Source: an uncultured Bacilli bacterium (GTDB lineage: Bacteria; Bacillota_I; Bacilli_A; RF39; UBA660). Taken from it: 6,703 nucleotides of DNA. A program made the position numbers and the translations under genes. The notes beneath the pieces were generated by a model. That model was not told the origin of the DNA. It ran no database searches and saw nothing but the letters and a program-made list of their open reading frames with translations. Shown here in pieces: positions 1-5,050 of the stretch; positions within the stretch are counted from its first letter, which is position 1; every line of letters begins with the position of its first letter. The stretch covers positions 1-6,703 of the forward strand of contig CANQCH010000060.1 of assembly GCA_947589165.1 (NCBI GenBank). The letters are read 5' to 3'.

Positions 1-1410
1 AGAGCTATCGAAGTTGTCGATATGACTTTTAATTTATTCATGGAATTAGGGGCGACCGATGAACAATTAGATTTTCCGATTCTTTATGGGAGTGCAAGAG
101 ATGGTTATGCCGTCTATAATATGGGCGAAGAAGGGCATGATTTAACACCATTATTTGAAACTATAATTAAGAGTGTAGAACCATTTAAGGGTAGTGAAGC
201 AGATCACTTACAAATGCAAATTAGTCAACTTGATTATGATGATTATATTGGGCGCTTAGGAATTGGCCGAATTAATAAAGGTGTAATTTATGCTGGTAAA
301 ACCGTTGCTTTAGCCAAAAATAATGGGGAGGTAACAAGCTTTCGGGTTACGAAATTATTTGTTAACCAAGGCATTAAAAAAGTCGAAGTTAATAAAGCTT
401 ATTATGGCGATATTGTGACTGTCGCCGGTTGTAGTGAAGTTTCCATCGGCGATACCATTTGCGAAAATGGCTTTATTGATCCGTTACCAAAAATTATTAT
501 TGAAGAACCAACTTTATCGATGAACTTTTTAGTTAATAATTCTCCTTTCGCGGGTGAAAGTGGGAAGTTTTTAACCAGCCGGCATTTAAAAGAACGTTTA
601 GAAAAAGAATTAGAAACGAATGTCGGATTAAAAGTGGAAGCTATGCCTAATGAAGAAGGTTTTAAAGTAAGTGGCCGCGGCGAATTACATTTATCAATTT
701 TACTAGAAAATATGCGGCGGGAAGGTTACGAATTATCCGTTTCCAAACCGGAAGTAATTACAAAAGTAATTGATGGCGTTAAATGTGAACCTTACGAAAA
801 AGTAATTATTAATGTTCCCGATGAATTTTCGGGCACCATTATTAATTCCTTAAATGAACGGAAAGGGACCATGCAAAGTATGGCTCCAGGCGAAGTTGGT
901 TATACCAAGCTAGAATATTTAGTGCCAACTCGGGGCTTAATTGGTTATAGGGGTACCTTTATTAACGAAACGAAGGGGGAAGGCATTATGGTCCGTTCTT
1001 TCGATAGTTATAAACCATATGCAGGGGAAATCCAAGGCCGGAAAAATGGCGTGATGGTTTCCATGGAAAATGGTGTAACCTTTGGTTATTCTTTATTTAA
1101 TTTAACTAATCGCGGAACCATGATTGTGGATCCTTCTACTCCTGTATATATTGGCGAAATTGTGGGTATATGTAATAAGGAAGGCGATTTAAATGTTAAT
1201 CCTTGTAAAAATAAAGAATTAACTAATACGAGAAGTAAATCTTCCGATGAAGCAATTGCCTTAAATAAAGCCAAAAAATTTACGTTAGAAGAAGCTTTAG
1301 AATTTATTGAAGCTGATGAATATATTGAAATAACACCAACCGAAATAAGACTACGGAAAAAATATTTAGATCCGAAAGAAAGATTTAGAATGGCAGGTCG
1401 AGGAGCTTAA
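1..1410 (+). CDS. typA: TypA/BipA ribosome-associated translational GTPase, 5'-truncated by the window
   Basis: TypA (BipA) is an EF-G-like GTPase that binds the 70S ribosome and supports ribosome assembly and growth under stress or cold. The reading frame is open from base 1, so the ATG at 22 is internal and the true start lies upstream. The window holds 469 residues; the family is about 610, so roughly 140 N-terminal residues with the P-loop, switch regions and NKxD motif are missing. Residues are numbered from the first codon. The G5-type motif GSARDG is at 30-35. A beta-barrel domain follows (about 70-160, opening QMQISQLDY), then an EF-G III-like domain with SGRGELHLS at 224-232 and ENMRREG shortly after. 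An EF-G V-like domain holds ERKG and TRGLIGYR (about 286-317). The TypA-specific C-terminal domain ends in LTNTRS, SSDEA and EYIEITPTEIRLRKKYL. These C-terminal motifs separate TypA from EF-G and LepA. The stop is TAA. CGG is the commonest Arg codon (8 of 22), unusual for such AT-rich DNA. Identification is very secure. Confidence 0.97.
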   Translation, partial: RAIEVVDMTFNLFMELGATDEQLDFPILYGSARDGYAVYNMGEEGHDLTPLFETIIKSVEPFKGSEADHLQMQISQLDYDDYIGRLGIGRINKGVIYAGKTVALAKNNGEVTSFRVTKLFVNQGIKKVEVNKAYYGDIVTVAGCSEVSIGDTICENGFIDPLPKIIIEEPTLSMNFLVNNSPFAGESGKFLTSRHLKERLEKELETNVGLKVEAMPNEEGFKVSGRGELHLSILLENMRREGYELSVSKPEVITKVIDGVKCEPYEKVIINVPDEFSGTIINSLNERKGTMQSMAPGEVGYTKLEYLVPTRGLIGYRGTFINETKGEGIMVRSFDSYKPYAGEIQGRKNGVMVSMENGVTFGYSLFNLTNRGTMIVDPSTPVYIGEIVGICNKEGDLNVNPCKNKELTNTRSKSSDEAIALNKAKKFTLEEALEFIEADEYIEITPTEIRLRKKYLDPKERFRMAGRGA

Positions 1411-1412
1411 AA

Positions 1413-2213
1413 ATGGGGAAAAATTTTAATTTTGCATATTTATATTTACCAGTTATTTATATCGCGATTGCTTTAATTATCTATTTAGTTTTAGCCAAAA
1501 TCGTCGATAAAGCTTTAAAAGTTAAAATTCGGACTAACGAAAAAACTTTTCAACGAAAAAGACAACAAACAATTATTAATTTAATTAAAAGTATTATTAA
1601 ATATATTATTGCCATTATTACGTTTTTAGCTATTTTAAATGTTTATGGGATTAAAACAACTAGTATTATTGCCTCATTAGGTATTGCGGGCGCCATTTTA
1701 GGTTTAGCTTTTCAAGATACGATTAAAAATTTACTAGCTGGGATTGCTATTATTTTTGATAATCATTATATGCAAGGTGATGTTGTAACCATTAAAGGTT
1801 TTAGAGGCGAAGTTATTGAACTTGGTTTACAAACAACGAAATTAAAAGCTTATAATGGCGAAGTTATGATTATTAATAATAGTTGTATAACAAGTGTTAT
1901 CAATCATAGTATGTTTAATACGAATCTTTATTTAGAATTACCAATTCCTAAAGACGTCTCCGTTGAACTTGTCGAAAAAATAATTGGTAATGTTAATAAA
2001 AAAATGCAAAAATTAAAAGAAGTAACCAAAGATATTGAATTATTAGGCATTGAAAGTTTAAATGCTAATAATTATAAATATAAAGTTTTAATTGAATGTC
2101 TTGCCGAAAGTGAATTTATGGTTAATCGGAAATTTATGGCTTATTTAAAATCCGAATACGAATTAAATAAGATTACAGTTCCGGGCGAATACTTAGAAGT
2201 TAATAAAAAATAG
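1413..2213 (+). CDS. Small-conductance mechanosensitive ion channel, MscS family (YkuT-like size)
   Basis: This is probably a tension-gated channel in the cytoplasmic membrane that releases solutes on hypo-osmotic shock. The protein has 266 residues, close to E. coli MscS (286) and to small Bacillus homologues. Hydrophobic segments lie at about 9-29 (TM1) and 53-76 (TM2). A Gly/Ala-rich pore helix spans about 81-115 (TM3) with the family signature SLGIAGAILGLAFQDTIKNL, including Gln101. The cytoplasmic beta domain follows with GDVVTIKGFRGEV and the NGEVMIINN stretch (about 148-156), which matches the family's DGxxxxIPN region. The C-terminal alpha/beta domain is shortened and ends VPGEYLEVNKK. 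The gene starts two bases after the typA stop. Its ribosome binding site, AGGAG at 1401-1405, lies inside the last typA codons, 7 bases before ATG, so the two are likely co-transcribed and perhaps translationally coupled. A terminator follows. The family call is strong; the conductance class and any ion selectivity cannot be read from sequence. Confidence 0.93.
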   Translation: MGKNFNFAYLYLPVIYIAIALIIYLVLAKIVDKALKVKIRTNEKTFQRKRQQTIINLIKSIIKYIIAIITFLAILNVYGIKTTSIIASLGIAGAILGLAFQDTIKNLLAGIAIIFDNHYMQGDVVTIKGFRGEVIELGLQTTKLKAYNGEVMIINNSCITSVINHSMFNTNLYLELPIPKDVSVELVEKIIGNVNKKMQKLKEVTKDIELLGIESLNANNYKYKVLIECLAESEFMVNRKFMAYLKSEYELNKITVPGEYLEVNKK

Positions 2214-2222
2214 TTATTAAAG

Positions 2223-2262
2223 AAAAGTCAAATAAGTTAGTCAATTGACTTTTTTTTTTTTT
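2223..2262 (+). terminator. Intrinsic terminator of the typA-mscS unit
   Basis: AAAAGTCAA (2223-2231) pairs perfectly with TTGACTTTT (2245-2253) around a 13-base loop. A run of 13 T begins at 2250 and forms the U-tract. It starts 9 bases after the mscS stop codon, so it plausibly ends the typA-mscS transcript. The stem is AT-rich and part of the U-tract lies in its 3' arm, so efficiency is uncertain. An alternative fold uses the perfect palindrome AGTCAATTGACT (2239-2250), but it leaves no loop and is unlikely as RNA. Confidence 0.75.
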
Positions 2263-2273
2263 GATAATATAAG
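2245..2273 (+). promoter_or_regulatory. Sigma-A-type promoter for the surface-protein gene, spacer made of a T-run
   Basis: TTGACT (2245-2250, 5 of 6 to TTGACA) and TATAAG (2268-2273, 5 of 6 to TATAAT) stand exactly 17 bases apart. The -35 box is the 3' arm of the upstream terminator hairpin and the spacer is mainly the T-run. Transcription would begin near 2280, only about 15 bases before the ATG at 2295, so the leader would barely contain the ribosome binding site. A second -10-like box, GATAAT (2263-2268), is only 12 bases from TTGACT. No other promoter is visible for the downstream gene. This is an inference from boxes alone. Confidence 0.55.
2250..2262 (+). repeat. Homopolymer tract of 13 T
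   Basis: Thirteen consecutive T residues form the longest homopolymer I see in the window. The tract serves as the U-tract of the mscS terminator and also fills most of the spacer of the promoter candidate at 2245-2273. Such tracts are prone to replication slippage, and each change of length would alter the -35/-10 spacing. Confidence 0.9.
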
Positions 2274-2294
2274 GAAAAATAGAGGTAATAGCCT

Positions 2295-3674
2295 ATGAAA
2301 AAGATATTTTTGATATTTCCTTATATATTAATAGTTATAATTACAAGTATTAATTTTTATCAAAACAAAATAATTAATAATCAAAAACTGTTATTAAGTA
2401 AATATACAGCCAAAGATGAAACTTTGTTAAGTATGATGATTGAAAACGAAGATGGCGAGTATAAAGAGAGTGAAGATAATTCATGGCCAGGTAATGATTA
2501 TATTCTAAATAAAGATAGAAGTGGTTGTGAAAATGGTGGCACTTTAGAATATCAAGGTAATAATGTTTATGTTAAAGCGGCAAGTTCTGATCGTTGTTAT
2601 GTTTATTTTGCCATTGATAATGCGACAAATCGTTGTTTATTAAACTATGAAGAAAGCCTAGCTTGTGATTTAATTAAAAATAAAGATAATAGTTTAATCT
2701 ATCATGATGGAAAATGTGATTATGAAGGGGAAGAAAATTGTACACTAGAAGCTGGCGATTTATCTTATCGCTTTGTGGGAGCCAATCCGAATAATTATGT
2801 TTGCTTTGGTGGTGATTGTTCTAATGATCCTAATAATGCCGGTTATAAATATTTATATCGCATAATTGGTTTATTTATAAACAATGAAGGTAATTATGAA
2901 GCAAAACTAATTAAGGCTGATGCCGCCACCAAAGAAGATTTAGGAGATGCAACTACGCCTACCAAAAGTGCTTACGTTAAGGATGCATCACCTAATGTAA
3001 CATATTACAAGGGAAAACTTGATAACTATGCCGAATACTATTGGAATAGCACAGATAGTACTCATCTAACAGCGGACAATAATACCAATACAAATATGTG
3101 GAAAAATAGTAACTTAAATACAAAAAACTTGAATGAAAAATATTACAATGGTATAAATCCAACATATAAAATTATGATCGAAAAACATGAATGGCAAATT
3201 GGATCTGGTTTTTCAAACAGTTCTTATAATGCCAAATTAATGTATGATGCTGAATTAGGAGATAATAAACTAACAAGTTCAAACATTAGTTGCTATGATC
3301 AAGGAAGTCCAACAGTAGCCAGACAATGTAATGAAATTAATGATTTAACGTATGAAGACTATGTAGGATTAGTACATATAAATGATTATATGTATGGAAC
3401 CTTACCTAACTACTGGAATACCGAAGCAGTTAATTATACACAAGACGCTGTAAAAAATAGTGATTGGTTATACTTAGGAATATATGAATGGACAATTTCT
3501 CGGGTTTCAAACAATGGTAACGTTGTGAAAATTTTAGATAGAACAGGACTTGCCAGCAATAGTTTTTTTGTGTATGCTAATTATGGGGCTCGGCCGGTTA
3601 TTTATCTTTCATCGGATGTGAAAACAATAGATGGATCAGGGTTGGAAACTGAACCATTTAAGATAGGATTATAG
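2295..3674 (+). CDS. Uncharacterised Cys-rich, N-terminally anchored surface protein
   Basis: I cannot assign a function. The 459-residue product opens with MKK and one hydrophobic helix (about residues 4-19) with no clear signal-peptidase site, so it is probably anchored with residues 20-459 outside. It holds ten Cys (78, 101, 114, 124, 141, 149, 170, 175, 333, 345), suggesting disulfides. The rest is rich in Asn, Tyr, Asp and Ser. Segments, in order: SWPGNDYILN...GCENGG...RCYVYF (63-105); YRFVGANPNNYVCFGGDC and YRIIGLF (158-194); a W..S.LNTKNLNEKYYN and EWQIG region (269-303); and a C-terminal block WLYLGIYEWTIS...GARPVIYLSSDV (391-442). From memory, similar modules recur in large paralogous sets of surface proteins in uncultured gut Bacillota. 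No catalytic motif or LPxTG anchor is visible. The ribosome binding site AGAGG (2281-2285) precedes ATG by 9 bases, and the next Met is residue 47, past the membrane helix. It is flanked by its own promoter candidate and a hairpin, so it looks like a single-gene unit placed between housekeeping genes. Confidence 0.8.
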   Translation: MKKIFLIFPYILIVIITSINFYQNKIINNQKLLLSKYTAKDETLLSMMIENEDGEYKESEDNSWPGNDYILNKDRSGCENGGTLEYQGNNVYVKAASSDRCYVYFAIDNATNRCLLNYEESLACDLIKNKDNSLIYHDGKCDYEGEENCTLEAGDLSYRFVGANPNNYVCFGGDCSNDPNNAGYKYLYRIIGLFINNEGNYEAKLIKADAATKEDLGDATTPTKSAYVKDASPNVTYYKGKLDNYAEYYWNSTDSTHLTADNNTNTNMWKNSNLNTKNLNEKYYNGINPTYKIMIEKHEWQIGSGFSNSSYNAKLMYDAELGDNKLTSSNISCYDQGSPTVARQCNEINDLTYEDYVGLVHINDYMYGTLPNYWNTEAVNYTQDAVKNSDWLYLGIYEWTISRVSNNGNVVKILDRTGLASNSFFVYANYGARPVIYLSSDVKTIDGSGLETEPFKIGL

Positions 3675-3704
3675 AAAGATAAATTTTGCTAAAATGTATT
3701 GGAG

Positions 3705-3737
3705 TTAAAATAATCTCTTTTAAGAGATTTATTTTAA
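3705..3737 (+). terminator. AT-rich hairpin, probable terminator of the surface-protein gene
   Basis: TTAAAATAATCTCTT (3705-3719) pairs with AAGAGA (3722-3727) plus TTATTTTAA (3729-3737), with T3728 bulged and the innermost pairs probably open. It starts 30 bases after the TAG at 3672-3674. No clean T-run follows, but the 3' arm is itself U-rich. It may be a weak or bidirectional terminator. The same-strand TTGACA begins immediately after it. Confidence 0.5.
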
Positions 3738-3767
3738 TTGACAAAAAAAAGAATATTAAAGTAAAAT
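3738..3767 (+). promoter_or_regulatory. Distal recA promoter candidate (P1)
   Basis: A perfect TTGACA (3738-3743) is followed after 18 bases by TAAAAT (3762-3767, 5 of 6). The spacer opens with eight A residues (3743-3750, including the last base of the -35). Transcription would begin near 3774, giving a recA leader of roughly 110 bases that crosses the palindrome at 3808-3822. It is weaker than the proximal candidate and could be chance in AT-rich DNA. Confidence 0.4.
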
Positions 3768-3807
3768 TAAGGTGTATCAGAGTAAAACTTAGTAAGAATA
3801 GTATATA

Positions 3808-3822
3808 CGAACAAATATTTGT
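3808..3822 (+). promoter_or_regulatory. Possible LexA (SOS) operator upstream of recA
   Basis: CGAACAAATATTTG (3808-3821) matches 8 of the 10 fixed positions of the Gram-positive LexA box CGAAC-N4-GTTCG. It overlaps the perfect 12-base palindrome ACAAATATTTGT (3811-3822). It sits 9 bases before the proximal -35 box, a position from which a repressor could act, and recA is a classic LexA target. The palindrome's axis is two bases off the LexA axis and the right half-site is degenerate, so the call is tentative. Confidence 0.4.
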
Positions 3823-3830
3823 AAAAATTA

Positions 3831-3859
3831 TTGACAAATGTTATTAAGTAAAGTAAAAT
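3831..3859 (+). promoter_or_regulatory. Proximal recA promoter (P2)
   Basis: A perfect TTGACA (3831-3836) and TAAAAT (3854-3859, 5 of 6) are 17 bases apart. The start of transcription would be near 3866, giving a leader of about 20 bases that includes AGGAGG at 3877-3882. It is the best promoter candidate for recA. Confidence 0.7.
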
Positions 3860-3886
3860 AAAAATATAAGAAAAGTAGGAGGACAT

Positions 3887-4903
3887 ATGAAATCAACAAA
3901 GGATATAAAGGATAAAGATAAAGCTCTTGAGCAAGTTTTAGCGGATATTGAAAAACAATTTGGGGCTGGGGCGATTATGAAACTAGGAGAAGAAGGTCAT
4001 CAAAAAATAGATGTGGTATCTAGTGGATCACTAGCAATTGATATTGCTTTAGGCGTAGGTGGTTTTCCTAAGGGGCGAATTATTGAAATCTTTGGCCCGG
4101 AATCAAGTGGGAAAACAACGGTAGCTCTACAAGCCATTGCATCAGTCCAAAAAGAAGGGGGCCGCGCTGCTTTTATTGATGCGGAACATGCCCTAGATCC
4201 TGTTTATGCTAAAAATTTAGGCGTAGATATTAATGAATTATTATTAAGTCAACCGGATACAGGGGAACAAGCTTTAGAAATTGCGGAAGCTTTAGTTAGA
4301 AGTGAAGCGGTGAATTTAATTGTTATCGACTCAGTCGCAGCTTTAGTACCCCAAGCAGAAATTGATGGCGAAATGGGCGATTCTCATGTCGGTTTACAAG
4401 CCCGGCTTATGAGCCAAGCCTTACGAAAATTATCTGGGATAATGAATAAAACTAATACGACAGCTATTTTTATTAATCAATTAAGAGAAAAAGTAGGGGT
4501 CTTATTTGGTAATCCAGAAACAACTCCTGGTGGTCGCGCTTTAAAATTTTACGCAAGTGTTCGTTTAGATATTCGCCGGGGGGAACAAATTAAACAAGGT
4601 GATCAAATTATTGGTAACCGAACCAATATTAAAGTGGTTAAAAATAAAGTAGCGCCACCTTTTAAAACGGCTGCGGTGGATATTATGTATGGCGAAGGTA
4701 TATCTAAAGAAGGCGAAATTGTCGATATTGCTAGTGAAATAAGCATTATTGATAAAAGTGGAGCCTGGTATTCATATAATGGGGAAAAAATTGGCCAAGG
4801 TAAAGAAAATACCAAACTTTATTTAAAAGAAAATCCGGAATTTTGCCAAGAATTAGAAAAAAAGATTCGGGAACATTATGGTTTTATTGATGAAACTAAA
4901 TAA
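3887..4903 (+). CDS. recA: RecA recombinase
   Basis: RecA coats single-stranded DNA, drives ATP-dependent strand exchange in recombinational repair, and triggers LexA self-cleavage in the SOS response. The 338-residue length is normal. The start region has the N-terminal helix and IEKQFGAGAIMKLGE (21-35). The Walker A motif GPESSGKT is at 70-77 and the catalytic Glu is E100 in IDAEHALDP. The Walker B strand is LIVIDSVAALVP (144-155), with DNA-binding loop 1 near 160-168. Loop 2 lies in FINQLREKVGVLFGNPETTP (195-214), followed by GGRALKFYASVRLDIRR. The C-terminal domain ends after REHYGFIDETK, without the long acidic tail of E. coli RecA. I see no intein, frameshift or missing key residue. AGGAGG (3877-3882) is strong but only 4 bases from ATG; the next Met (residue 31) lies inside the conserved core, so 3887 stands. 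Two promoters and a LexA-like site precede it and a terminator follows, so it is likely monocistronic and DNA-damage inducible. Confidence 0.99.
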   Translation: MKSTKDIKDKDKALEQVLADIEKQFGAGAIMKLGEEGHQKIDVVSSGSLAIDIALGVGGFPKGRIIEIFGPESSGKTTVALQAIASVQKEGGRAAFIDAEHALDPVYAKNLGVDINELLLSQPDTGEQALEIAEALVRSEAVNLIVIDSVAALVPQAEIDGEMGDSHVGLQARLMSQALRKLSGIMNKTNTTAIFINQLREKVGVLFGNPETTPGGRALKFYASVRLDIRRGEQIKQGDQIIGNRTNIKVVKNKVAPPFKTAAVDIMYGEGISKEGEIVDIASEISIIDKSGAWYSYNGEKIGQGKENTKLYLKENPEFCQELEKKIREHYGFIDETK

Positions 4904-4917
4904 ATGTCAAGTAAAGT

Positions 4918-4948
4918 AAAACTTAATCGCGATAGATTAAGTTTTTTT
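4918..4948 (+). terminator. Intrinsic terminator of recA
   Basis: AAAACTTAATC (4918-4928) pairs over 11 bases with GATTAAGTTTT (4935-4945) around the six-base loop GCGATA. Seven T (4942-4948) follow, overlapping the 3' arm. It begins 14 bases after the recA stop. This is the best terminator in the window and separates recA from rny. Confidence 0.9.
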
Positions 4949-4968
4949 ATGAAATCCTAACCTTGAAC

Positions 4969-4997
4969 TTGATAAATTATAACTTTCATTTTATAAT
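4969..4997 (+). promoter_or_regulatory. rny promoter
   Basis: TTGATA (4969-4974, 5 of 6) and a perfect TATAAT (4992-4997) are 17 bases apart. Transcription would begin near 5004, leaving a leader of about 47 bases before the rny start. It lies between the recA terminator and rny, which supports independent transcription of rny. Confidence 0.78.
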
Positions 4998-4998
4998 T
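4975..4998. repeat. Inverted repeat overlapping the rny -10 box
   Basis: AATTATAA (4975-4982) and TTATAATT (4991-4998) are perfect inverted copies separated by 8 bases, and the right copy contains the TATAAT box. It could be an operator for an unknown regulator, but two AT-only 8-mers can pair by chance here. Confidence 0.3.
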
Positions 4999-5040
4999 GA
5001 AATATAGATATTAAATTATAAATAATTAATTCTATAAATT

Positions 5041-5046
5041 GGAGGT
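5041..5046 (+). promoter_or_regulatory. rny ribosome binding site, fixes the start at 5051
   Basis: GGAGGT lies 4 bases before ATG at 5051. An in-frame TTG at 5039 would extend the protein by four residues (MEVK), but that codon overlaps this binding site and has no good site of its own, so ATG 5051 is preferred. Confidence 0.88.
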
Positions 5047-5050
5047 CAAA

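Noticed and set aside
22..24. ATG at 22 as the start of typA.
   Set aside because: The frame is open to base 1, and the codons before it (RAIEVVD) align with conserved TypA sequence, so the gene continues upstream.
2216..2244. Minus-strand promoter: TTGACT (2244-2239) and TTTAAT (2221-2216) 17 bases apart, pointing into mscS.
   Set aside because: It arises from the palindromic AGTCAATTGACT and AT-rich flank; no minus-strand gene or leader supports it, though an antisense RNA cannot be excluded.
3846..4921. The 13-mer AAGTAAAGTAAAA occurs at 3846-3858 and 4909-4921, flanking recA like direct repeats of an insertion.
   Set aside because: In DNA this AT-rich a shared 13-mer in a window of this size is expected about once by chance. 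The match does not extend, and recA is a native core gene with normal neighbours.
5039..5050. TTG at 5039 as the rny start.
   Set aside because: The codon overlaps the GGAGGT ribosome binding site of ATG 5051, and the four extra residues precede the usual family N-terminus.
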